Shown one piece after another: positions 1 to 10,065 of a stretch of DNA of 64,000 bases. Within the stretch, counting starts at the first letter, position 1. Each line of letters begins with the position of its first letter. The notes beneath the pieces are model-generated. The model was not told where the DNA came from. It worked only from the letters and a program-made list of their open reading frames with translations, and did no database searches. The stretch is from Strigamia acuminata (Eukaryota; Arthropoda; Chilopoda; Geophilomorpha; Linotaeniidae): positions 14,596,427 through 14,660,426 of the forward strand of contig OX442315.1 of NCBI GenBank assembly GCA_949358305.1, read 5' to 3'. The translations under genes and the position numbers were made by a program.

Positions 1-327
1 ATAACCTGTAGTTTTTAGTGTCGAAGGTTGGGACAATGATAAGACGCGTGGTTAGGTTTAACAGCAAATGACTAACTTTATTCTAATTGCTAACACATTA
101 TATACAGGTGCGCTCAACCCTGATTGGTTTACGCCAAGTACGTCATCTGGACGTCGTGGGTGCGCAGGTGAAACGTTCACCTGGCGTGAAGACTGGGCAC
201 TCAAAACCAACAAATCTTAATCCAGTTCCTTACTTATGCATCGATAAAATTCTTCATAAATACGATTGAAAAATGAATGGAAATTGTGAAAAATATCGAA
301 CCGAAAATGCATGAATCCGAGAGGGAT
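1..327. other. unassigned left edge
   Basis: I see no gene and no complete repeat here. A 60-codon open frame (87-269, plus strand) shows no domain and no splice context, so I treat it as chance. Confidence 0.5.
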
Positions 328-331
328 TTAA

Positions 332-762
332 CCCTTCCAACCCTGAGATGGGTCATTTTGTGACCCCGTTTTAAAAAAATCATTTTTTTTATAAGAAATA
401 ATTTTTTTTTTATCTGACTTTTGCTGACTATTCCTTTGAAACATCACTAGACACTATACCACAGTTAAATTTTTTTCAATTTTTTAAGTTTTTCTATAAT
501 TTGAACTCAAAGTTCAACTGGGTCAAAAAAGACCCATCTTAGGAGTCCAAAGGTCATAAATGATGATCATCAGCAGGCTCCACTAATGTCAATCATGTCC
601 ACCACGTCCATATGGCGTTCATGACATGTGTGGTTAATCTAACCCCATTGGCTAGATGTTAGGAATTCCCTAAAACCCGGATCTTGTGCATGCGCAGAAT
701 CTGGGTCATATAATGCCCATCTTAGGGAGAGATGGGAGGCAAATTCTTTCGGGTTGGAAGGG
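332..762. mobile_element. piggyBac-like MITE, 431 bp, TTAA target
   Basis: The ends are inverted repeats (CCCTTCCAACCC at the left, GGGTTGGAAGGG at the right), each flanked directly by TTAA (328-331 and 763-766). TTAA duplication and CCCTT-type ends are characteristic of piggyBac transposons. The interior holds 'gggtcatttt' and 'gacccatcttagg' motifs and no coding frame, so this is a non-autonomous copy that would need a transposase from elsewhere. Confidence 0.82.
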
Positions 763-766
763 TTAA

Positions 767-1542
767 GCAAAATTTCACTTTTTTGGGTAAAAAAATTAAA
801 TTGTGGTAAAAGGATGGAAAGCCAGTGCCCTTAAACCATTGAGGCCCTTTTGCACGTGTTTAAGGGTAAGGCGCTAATGGCATTTCCCGACTTTGGTTGC
901 AGTTTTTAGAAAACCGATCCGATGGCAACTTTAAGCGCAAATGCGGCGTGTTGTCCTGTGGTGGAAAAGTTGATGTCATTTTAAAGAGTTGTTTAAGCCA
1001 TAGCACACGGGTACATGATTTCACGTGAAAATGGCTTTATGGTGTGGAGAAAATCAGTTCCCTCGGTTGTTTCTCTTAGTGGGAGCTGGGAAGTGTATGT
1101 GGCTATTGCGTGTTCCCAAACGAGAATAAAAATGACTTACAGCTTTCGAAACGATTTATTTCTTCCACAGTAATTTGTATGAAACAGCAATTTGAATAAT
1201 CTGTTTATAATGAGATAATGGGCCTACACCACAAGTTTATAACTTAGTGATTAGCTTAAAGGGGCAGTATTATTATGAAATTTGCTGCTCTGCTAGTATT
1301 GTTGATTACGTCATTTTGGGTGTCTCTTGGTTGGATCACAGCCTCTGTGAAGACATGTAATTAAGCGTTGTTAGAGCGGGAGGGGCTAGCAGGGTCACTT
1401 GGTTCAGCGACAAAGTCTAGTGGGTTTTGAGTTGGAAGCAAAACTGCAAGTGGATAGTTATCGTGATCGTGAACTTTTTATTATAATGTAGAAAGATTTG
1501 GGCAATGTAAATAACATTTGGTAAAAAATGTGTTTTGTGCAT

Positions 1543-1589
<47 letters not shown>

Positions 1590-2177
1590 TTTGAAGAACA
1601 CTCCGACGAAGTAAGATTTATGGATTTTTATTTATAGCGGCTCCATATTTGTGGCTGGGCCAGGCCCCGTCTTACCTTTTAAGGGCCTTGCTCATAATTT
1701 ATATAATTAGCAGTAATTTGGGAATCAGTTTTTGATTCGTTTCTCTTTATTATTGATTAACCTGTTGACTAATACTTTAATGTTCAGGTGAAAACGCCTG
1801 TGATTCTATTTTTGAGATTTCTTTGAGATTTCACATTTTAGAAGAAATTATTTAGTTTTAAGGTTGGGTTAGATATTATGTAGATACAACCCTCAGCTTC
1901 AGGCTGGTGTACATAAATATGATAAAATCTTGGAATGCAACTCAGTAGGGGAATATTTATTTTAGTCGGAAAGATTAATAGCAGGAGTGTCTATGCACAA
2001 GTGCACACTTGAACTGAATAGATGTAGTATATTTCTCTGGTGCTAACTTAGATGTTAGCCAAATTGATGATTTAAAGGTTGAATTACCCATACACAAAAA
2101 ATTTATATTTCTATATAATGGTAATCTAAAGTTTGTGTAGCATAACAACATTGGATAGTGTGTAATTTAGTAAGGAA
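767..2177. other. non-coding stretch with one microsatellite
   Basis: Nothing here supports a gene. A minus-strand open stretch near 1144-1200 has an ACAG acceptor and a GTAAGT donor, but I found no neighbouring exon that keeps the frame. The only clear feature is the ATTT microsatellite at 1541-1592. Confidence 0.45.
1541..1592. repeat. (ATTT)n microsatellite
   Basis: Thirteen uninterrupted copies of the tetranucleotide ATTT, with no imperfection visible. Likely length-polymorphic. Confidence 0.97.
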
Positions 2178-2179
2178 TA

Positions 2180-2449
2180 CCGTATTTTATCAATTAAGAG
2201 CAGCGGCTCTTATACAAAACTGCCATTTTTGTCAGCAATTACAATTTCGGTTTTTAATTTGTTACATTTGTTTAATGTAACAAACGAAGTCTGAACGTCA
2301 CGAATGAAGCGTACGTTCATCGTTCTTGAGGTTAAATACGGAAACAATACCCTACTTTTGCAAAAATACGGTATTCTTGGTGTCTCAGCTGCGGCTACTA
2401 TTTGAGGTCGGCTACAATTCGAGGGCGACTCTTAATAGGTGAAATACGA
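2180..2449. mobile_element. TA-target MITE, 270 bp (family A, copy 1)
   Basis: The left end begins CCGTATTTTATC and the right end finishes with the inverse (GAAATACGA), each next to a TA dinucleotide (2178-2179 and 2450-2451). A second copy lies at 40784-41036 and matches along nearly the whole length, which confirms the boundaries. The interior contains an internal palindrome (TTTGTTACAT... ATGTAACAAA). TA targets point to the Tc1/mariner group. No coding frame. Confidence 0.85.
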
Positions 2450-2729
2450 TATTTAAATGGAATACAATGTCTAGAATTCTATATAGGACCATCGCAAGAC
2501 AAGCATCTTGGGTCTCCTCCAATCTTGTTCACCATGGTGATGCTTAGGGAATAGGCTGTTAAGCCATTTCCAGTACCATGTGCGACACATGGGCTGGGTC
2601 CCTGACCTACACGAACAATGACAATCCGACCATGCTGCCCCCGACCGTGTGTCAGCATCTTGGTCGCAGGTGTGTTGTAACAATATGGCGCAAGCAATAT
2701 GAAAAGACATGAGACACTGACCCCTAGAC

Positions 2730-2891
2730 TAGTGCTTCTTAAACTTTATCCAGTCGCGACCCCTCTCCGCCCAAGAAATTTTTAAGCGATCTCGGGTATT
2801 TAGGCATATACTGTTGTCAAATTTTTTGCGACTTTTACATTCAGTTACGCGATCCCAAGTGGGATCACCACCTACAGTTTAAGAAGCACTG
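2730..2891. mobile_element. hAT MITE, 162 bp, perfect 8-bp duplication
   Basis: The inverted ends are TAGTGCTTCTTAAACT and the reverse of CAGTGCTTCTTAAACTGTAG. The target CCCTAGAC is repeated exactly at 2722-2729 and 2892-2899. An 8-base duplication with CA(G)TGCTTCTTAAA-type ends is the hAT signature. A degraded 3' end of the same family ('gtcgtgagtgg' then 'aagtttaagatg') appears at about 39346-39385. Confidence 0.9.
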
Positions 2892-2899
2892 CCCTAGAC

Positions 2900-3536
2900 A
2901 AACTGAATAAAAGGCCATAAACCTTAAAACAGTGTCATTTCCTATACATGTGTAGTGTGTCTGGTGCTATCGGGATTCGTACACTCATAAAATTAATGAG
3001 AAAAAACTAATTGCTGTAGTAGAAATCCGTAATTGGTAAAATGAAATCAGCTTGGATGTCTAGTCTTAAGTTGCTGGGTTCATTACCTATGCATGAAATA
3101 GAAAACCACCATTGAATTTAAATGTGTCACTAGCAGAAGAAAGCAACCACTTCCATCTAGCATTAGAACAGGCGGGAGTAAGTAGAGAAGTTGAGGATAG
3201 TTTATGGCTATTCTCCTCTTCTGAATGCTGCTTTTTATGTCTTAAAGTTATAACAAAGAAGAGATAAAAACACTGACAAATAGCAGTGTACACAGCATAA
3301 GCCTAAAACTGATTTCACTTTTGGATTGTGCTAGGCACTTTTTTATTGTCCAAGAAGAAAGAAAAATTTAAATTAGAAAAAAAGAAATGAAAATAATAGG
3401 CTTAAATAGCATAAAGTAGTGCAATAAAGTAATGTAATAAAGAGTGAACACAACAGTAGTCTTGAAGTTTTGAAATCAGTACATTTGTTGGAAGAAAATT
3501 TGATTTGTGGGAACAATGTGACCAATTGACCAGTAG
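2900..3536. other. non-coding stretch, nothing recognised
   Basis: AT-rich and unique at this scale. The 68-codon minus-strand frame (3087-3293) has no domain or splice support. Confidence 0.5.
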
Positions 3537-3540
3537 TTAA

Positions 3541-4335
3541 AGGTCAAGTACACTGAGTTTGTTTTTCATCAAATTTCGCAAAGGAAACAATATAAAAACC
3601 TAAAATAAGTTTTTAAAATTAAATTGTTATTGTGATATTGTAATAACTATTAGAATATCAGTTGGCCCAAAATGCAAGGCATTATGGGAATATGACAATG
3701 CAAGTTCAGCAGTTGAGCTGATCCTTGACCCAGTTCCAGATTTAAGCTGAATTTTGGATCACGTATGTAGAATGACAAAACAAAATTTGAAAAGGGGAGG
3801 GATTTAGAACTGTCAACATAGAACAGGAAAGCTGAGATCATGATGCATTGCACTGTCAACAATTAATATTGTACGGAGTAATTGTTATTGCAATGTCGTA
3901 AATCTGTCTACGGTATGCATATATTATTCTCTACAGCGACACTACCGATCATCCGCCCATTACAGATCGACACCGCTCCACCAGACACTGTAAGCGATCA
4001 ACGCCCTTTTCGCATTCATTTTTGTGCCGTGCCTTGCGAGTTTGGAGACCTAACCTAACTTAATTCAAATTTTATATTAACATCTTCCCACAAATTCCAA
4101 TTGAAATTCAAAAAATGGAAGCAACAGCGACTCAGATCGTGTAAGATGCGGAAAAAGAAAAGAATTGTTACGCCTGGTGCAGCAGTGGCGATCGGTAATG
4201 GGCGGATGATCGGTAGTGACGCTGTAGAAAAAAATAAATGCCTACGGTGTATGAATTTTTTATCAACAATTTTGAGGTTTTCATATTGTTTCCTTTAAGA
4301 AATGGATGAAAACACATCCAAATGATACTTGACCT
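3541..4335. mobile_element. piggyBac-like MITE, 795 bp, TTAA target
   Basis: About 60 bases at each end are inverted copies (AGGTCAAGTA at the left, its inverse CTTGACCT at the right, and a shared AAAGGAAACAATAT block further in). TTAA lies at 3537-3540 and 4336-4339. There is no transposase. A second inverted-repeat element (3931-4227) is nested within it. A lone left end of the same family sits at 9121. Confidence 0.82.
3931..4227. mobile_element. nested MITE inside the 3541-4335 element
   Basis: The arms of about 40 bases start with CTACAGCGACACTACCGATC and its near-perfect inverse. Weaker similarity continues outward to about 3907 and 4252, so the true ends may lie there. The 65-codon frame that crosses the right arm is not a gene. 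Confidence 0.7.
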
Positions 4336-4639
4336 TTAAGCCAAATCTTAGCACCTGTGTCTTTTCATTTAAAATGCAAATTAAATCGTGTTTCAGTTTC
4401 AGCTGAATCTACATACAGTTCACACTGCCAAGTCCAAACTGCGCCTCACATTCTGCGCATGCATTTAAGGTGGCAATTGTCAAACTTGTTGCAGAAGGAA
4501 ATAATGCAATAATATTTCAGTTTTATGCTATAAATAACTTTTTGAGTTCATTGTTATTTACAGTCCAGCCTCGTTACAATGCATTTTACATCTGCAAACC
4601 ACAAAACATAAATAAAAAAAAAAATTGCAAAAGTGAACT

Positions 4640-4785
4640 GAACTATTGGTTCAAGTTCGTGAACTTGAACTTAGTTTACTTTGAAAAAAATTGTAGTGAA
4701 CGTGAACGTGAACGTGAACTAGTTCACACAGTGATGAACGCGAACTTGAACTAGTTCGCGAATTGGTGAATGAGATACAACACTG
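4640..4785. mobile_element. hAT fragment with GAACTTGAAC/GTGAAC repeats
   Basis: The right end (ATACAACACTG, finishing at 4785) matches the end of the element starting at 21484 (CAGTGTTGTAT). Inside are repeated GAACGTGAAC and palindromic CTAGTTC motifs. I could not define the left end. Confidence 0.45.
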
Positions 4786-6091
4786 CAGAATGGTATTTCA
4801 ACTCAAGATGTTGAGCGAAAACTGCAGACTCGATCACGAGAAAGGAAATGACGTCACAACATTTGACATGACGAGAGAGAAAGTGGAGTTTTCTGCAATT
4901 ATCATGTTATGACTTGAGTCACACTATTCATACAACATCTATTTCACACTTTATCGTTTCGTAAAATGATGAAAAGTAATAATAATAGCAATTTAGAAAC
5001 TTAACGTTATGTCGAACATTTTTTGACTTTGGATTTCCAGTCGTCGTCAGGCAGTTAAGGCTCCCATTGTCGCCGGTGCAATCTGTCGAGCTTAAGTTCC
5101 GGATTTCACGACTTGAAATTACTCGGATGTGCATTTGGATTTTTAAAAATCTGATTATACTTTCTTTCTTTTTTTTGCTCGTGTCATTGCCAACTTTTTC
5201 TGCTTTTATTGCTCAACATGTTCGACGTGACTGGATCTCAAATTGAACCATTTCATGTAAAAAAATATGTGGATTAAAGAGAAATTCGAGGACAAATTGG
5301 CTCGATACAAAAGATTTTATGACACATTGCACTATACGTTTCTTTTGGCAGCTTAATTCACTCCTTCACTTCATCTGAAATGTTCTAATGAATGCTCTTG
5401 TTGCCATTTCTTGTGGTAGAAATAGAATTGTTAAATTTGTCAAGAAATTAAAGCTTAAATCTTTGGAGTTGGGATTTAACAGTCACATTTGATAGTGGGA
5501 AACAATTAAACAAATTCCCGGAAATAGTTTATTCAGTGCAAGGTTATAATCTCATTGTTTACATAGTGGAATAACAATGACTTGCTTTGAAGCATTATCT
5601 TTGAGATCAGGATTTGTTTAGGTATCTGATGTCCAATTGTTGAAGACAAAACCAGAAGATAAGATTTTTATTATAATAAAATGAATCAAACAATAATCAA
5701 CCATTAAAGATTAGTTTACAATGTTGCGAATTGTTGTTCACAATATTTCGCTTGAGAAAAAATAAATTGAAAATTTTCAATTCTGAATTTGCTTCGCTAC
5801 ATTGTGTAAATTCGCGCAAAAATTAGCAAATAAATGATGTTACTTATGCCTTGTCCAGTTAAATTCACGAACGGTGTGAGTACACCAAACTTCAGGGACG
5901 AAAACATCCTAGTTATTTTATGGCCAATTTTACGGCTTTCCATGGCCTAGTTCTTTCGATTCTTTTCCGCTCTTCAGCAGCTGTTTAATTGTGATGAATG
6001 AATGATTTATGTCAGTTTATTCTGTATGCATACTTTTAATGTTTTTATTTTTTTATACCGATAAAGCTGTTAAGTTTTTTTTCTTCTTGAA
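4786..6091. other. non-coding stretch, nothing recognised
   Basis: No complete element or gene. It includes a TGACGTCA-type palindrome near 4850, of a kind also seen near 7938, 21650 and 62210. Confidence 0.45.
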
Positions 6092-6099
6092 TTCTAAAG

Positions 6100-6307
6100 C
6101 AGCGGTCGGCAATAGGCGGACCGCGGTAGGTCGAAACTTGGACCGCCGTGACGTTTTAGCGACTTTTTTCCCTCGGTTTATTTGGTTTTTAAGTGTTTTT
6201 TCCGTTTTCTTAGGTTTTTAGTAAGGTTTTTAAGTGTTTTTTTCTGGACCTCGATAAAAATTTTCAATAGTATCCGGACCCCACTTAAAATTATTTGCCG
6301 ACCCCTG
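6100..6307. mobile_element. hAT MITE, 208 bp (CAGCGGTCGGCA family, copy 1)
   Basis: Ends CAGCGGTCGGCAA and TTGCCGACCCCTG are inverted copies. The 8-base target TTCTAAAG is repeated perfectly at 6092-6099 and 6308-6315. Two longer relatives lie at 13280 and 19944. The T-rich middle produces the open frame that spans it, so that frame is not a gene. Confidence 0.95.
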
Positions 6308-6315
6308 TTCTAAAG

Positions 6316-9116
6316 AAAAAACTCTTACCTTTAAGTAATAAAAGATAATTATTTGCTTCAAATTTTCTGTAAAACCTGATGTTTAATTGCAGTTTCAGTG
6401 CAGCATGGAATGCAATTAATTTTTTCTCGTTCTTTGAGGTAGTGGATCACTGATGGCAATGAATCTAATCTTTAAAGGTGACAGTTTTTGCTCTGAAGTG
6501 CTTTAAGCCCAATTCCACACATTTTGATACAGTCACCATTAGCAGTGTTTTAATCAATCACATTTATCTTTAAGTGTAAGTCGTGGATCTTTGCCCCTTC
6601 ACAGTTCACACTTGACTTTGGGATTTGTTCTGGCTTAGTTGGTAATTCCTCAGGTTACACGACCTTGTGTTATTGATACAGTGTCTTGTTGGATCCTTCA
6701 CTTTCTTCTTCTCCAATAAATATACTTCCATGAGGCACCAGTGGTTTCATTATTATTACATCCATGCCCTTCTGCAATTAAATGTGCAATTGGGTTTTAT
6801 GGTACAGAAGACCAGATGTTTGCACAACTAAGAAATAACATTTAAAATTGGTTATTTGGAGACGGCTTTTTTAAATTGTAAATACGATACTTTGTTTGCA
6901 CCAGAATATTTGAGCTAGCCTAAAGCCTAGTTTACATGCATGCGTTAGCGCACCAAAGCTGCTTTATCCACATGCGTTTCATGTGAACTAGGGTGCTTCA
7001 CCACGCATGTTGGCCGTTGTTAATGGTTCAAATGTTCAATAATTTATATGTTTAATTAGGTAAAAGAAAAGACTATTGAAACTGGCACCAGCAAAAACAA
7101 CTGGCCGTATTTTGACATTATTGACACTTGTATAAAACTATCCTTAAGTGTGAGCAATTGATTTAATTTTTGTAAAACTTAGACTTTTAGAAAATCGTAA
7201 GTTCTAGAAAAGTGGTTTAAGTGTGAACGACGGATAAGACGTGTTTTCGGGCTATTGAATTTTACTTTTCAAGACTTTAATCTGAAAATTGTTGAATCAC
7301 GAGGGATATAAAAAATTACATTGGTGTGGACGACCGAACCTCTTATAGAACGACCTAACTGAAAACCGTTCTGCGTACTCGTGATTTAAAAAGTTTCTAT
7401 CTAAGTCTATTCTATCTCTATTGGGATGCCAATCCAATCCCCTGCTCCCTGGCATGCATGATTACATCACGCGCCAACAGCATTACCATCCACTGCACTT
7501 CCTTCCACACTCATCTGTCATCTTGTTGCCGACCTGACCCGCTAACCCCTGTCCCATAATCCCCTTTACTGCGCATCAGTGGTGAACATGTGTTGATCTG
7601 TGGACAGTGCATGGGTCTGGGCTTTATTTAATCCATCTGATTCGAGATTAAACCTTGGTGGATTCACACTGGTTTGTAATTAGACGTGCACTTACGCATT
7701 CTGAGGCAAGGCGTTTGGTGATATGGAGTTTGGCACTGGTTTCATGATAACAAAATCTATAAGATGTGTGGAATATTAAGTGCGATAAACATGTGTGTCA
7801 TGTAAACGGTAGACGCAGCAAAGTTTTTTGGCACGGTTGGAAATTTTGCTTTAAGATTTGAATAACTAATATTTTCTTTTAAAAATTGTTATGGATTTGG
7901 ATATTCACTGTCAGTTTAATTTTTTGAGCACTTGACATGACGTCACAAATGTAGCATATACGTTCGAAAACTTTAAATTTTGGCGAAAAAAATGCATAAA
8001 AATCATTTTGTGCATAAAATCACTTTTTTTGTGTACAGTTTTGTTTTAAAATTTTAGTTTTGCGCATAAAATTCCAGTTTTGTGCATTAAATTTCACTTT
8101 TTCCCATACAATTCCAGTTTTGCACATAAAATTCCGGTTTTGTGCATAAAATTTCGGTTTTGTGCATAAAATTTTACTTTTGCCCGTAAAATTCCAGGTT
8201 TGGGCCTAAACTTGCATAAATATTAATTTATATTTCTAATTAATCTAATTAAACGCCTGACTAAAGTCCTGGTCCAATTAAAGGCGTGTGGGTCTGGGCT
8301 CGAAATAGATTAAACACACGGGCCCTTATCCAGAGCTTGCATTTAAATTTAATTCATTTATAAATATTTTGTATCCAAACCTAAGCTTTTTTAAATCAAT
8401 TCTGTCGGAGATAAAGGAAAACTCAAAGCTCCCTTTTTTTCATCACGAAATCCTTTATTCACTGTTGATAAAGTAGATGAAATCTTATTTTCTCTTCTTT
8501 TTTTTCCTCTTTCAACAAGAAAGCTTGTTGCTAAGCAACCATGAATGTTCTTAAATAAAAGTGGTCTCTTTTAGTCTTTAGTTTGGTCAATTTGAAGCCG
8601 CTTTAAATTCATATTTGATGAGGTCTAGGAACAGTTCAAAGAGAAGAGAAAATGTGTAATTATGTCGTTGATTTAGCGTGCTAGACTCGTTCTATATTTA
8701 GAATATTGGTCGCTAACCTAGTCTATTGTTATGATTATTTAAGTTGTTGTCAAATGGGCTGCAGTGATCAATAAATTTAACTGCAACTTTGAACTTTGAA
8801 AGCAGTAAATTGAGTCATGTATCCTGGATCGTGCTCGCGCTTAACCACACAAGTCTAAACATTGACATTTCGCACTGCAACTCACAAAGGCATGGGGAAA
8901 TGAGCTTAAATTAATAGTTGTGAATAGAGTTAAAACTCGTGAGGGAAAATTAGTTTACTTGTTCATTTGACAATTTGCAATATTCAAAAAGTTTTCATTT
9001 ATTAATAATTTTTAATATGAAAAATATTGTGCCGCTTCAAATTAGCGACTGGTCCAAATATGTAATTTAATCATTGTACGGTTGCTATGATAATATGGGT
9101 TGTTAACAATAGGTTT
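6316..9116. other. long non-coding stretch with one GC-rich island and one minisatellite
   Basis: No defensible gene. Contents: a fragment related to the GGTTCACA-type MITEs near 6925 ('aagcctagttta'), a GC-rich unique island at about 7391-7775 with open frames on both strands, and a 20-base minisatellite at 7991-8215. Sequence after 8220 is AT-rich and unassigned. Confidence 0.45.
7991..8215. repeat. diverged ~20-bp minisatellite
   Basis: About eleven copies of a unit like 'gcataaaattccagttttgt', with 10-30% divergence. Similar wording ('gcataaaattccatta') recurs in the MITE at 37015-37507, so the array may come from such an element. Confidence 0.8.
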
Positions 9117-9150
9117 TTAAGGGTCAAGTGCACTGAGTGGGTTTTATTTT
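9117..9150. mobile_element. solitary piggyBac-like end
   Basis: TTAA followed by GGGTCAAGTGCACTGAGT closely matches the left end of the 3541-4335 element. I found no partner end to the right, so either it is truncated or the MULE insertion disrupted it. Confidence 0.5.
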
Positions 9151-9379
9151 TTTCTGATAGTCTAATAAATATTTTTCATGTTGAAAAAATAAAAATTTTT
9201 GGCTTTGCGATTATTGCGATTATATCGAGATATATCGCGAATGCGGTGTAGGACCACATTTGCGATCGCCAAATTTGCGATCGTGAAAATTGGTGTCAAA
9301 ATTGCGACGTTCTGAATTTGCGACGAATTAAAAAAAATAAAAATAAAAAAATAAAATAAAATAAGAAATGATCCCAAAT

Positions 9380-9455
9380 TTGCGATGGACCACATTTGCG
9401 ACGTCCCAAATTTGCGACGTCCTAAATTTGCGACGTCTCAAATTTGCGACGAGTT
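9380..9455. repeat. iterated ~18-bp motif in left MULE end
   Basis: Four tandem copies of a unit like 'aatttgcgacgtcccaa'. The inverse motif is iterated in the right end at about 12972-13095, so these are candidate transposase-binding sites. Confidence 0.75.
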
Positions 9456-9704
9456 TTAGCTTCGTTTCTGCCGTATCATTGTTTCTGCTGTATCATTGTT
9501 TTTGCCATACCATTGTCTCTGCCGTATCATTGTTGCATTCGCCTTTACCGCTGTTGCACCGTGATCGTTTCCTATCGTTTTTCGCGTCGACCTCGTAATT
9601 GTTTCCTAGGTAAATATTCGGAATTTGGTATTCGGTAAATGGCAGTGTTTACGATTAAGTCATTATGACGAAAACAAGACACAAACATAAACAACTTTCA
9701 CTCG

Positions 9705-9955
9705 TTTTGAAAGAATTTTCATAACTTTTTACACATTTTGAAAAATTTTTCACCACTTTTTGCTCGTTTTGAATGATTTTCACCACTTTTTGCTCGTTTT
9801 GAGTGATTTTCACTACTTTTAAATCGTTTTGAATGATTTTCACAACTTTTTGCTCGTTTTGAATGATTTTCACAACTTTTAAATCGTTTTGAATGATTTT
9901 CACAACTTTTAAATCGTTTTGAATGATTTTTCACAACTTTTTACATTGTATCGGA
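9705..9955. repeat. 30-bp minisatellite in left flank of MULE gene
   Basis: About eight units of 30 bases built around 'ttttgaatgattttcacaac' with alternating 'tttttgctcg' and 'ttttaaatcg' segments. Because 30 is a multiple of three, minus-strand frames stay open across it. These frames are repeat artefacts. Confidence 0.9.
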
Positions 9956-10065
9956 AATTCTAAGTTGTTTGTGTTTGCTTATACCCATCATCATGACGTC
10001 ATTCGTAAACTTTTCCATTTAATAAATTATTCAGTGCACCACTAATTTGTATCTATTCTTGAAAG

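Noticed and set aside
9655-9934. Minus-strand frames with a repeated KVVKIIQN-type motif
   Set aside because: Produced by a 30-bp minisatellite whose unit length is a multiple of three.
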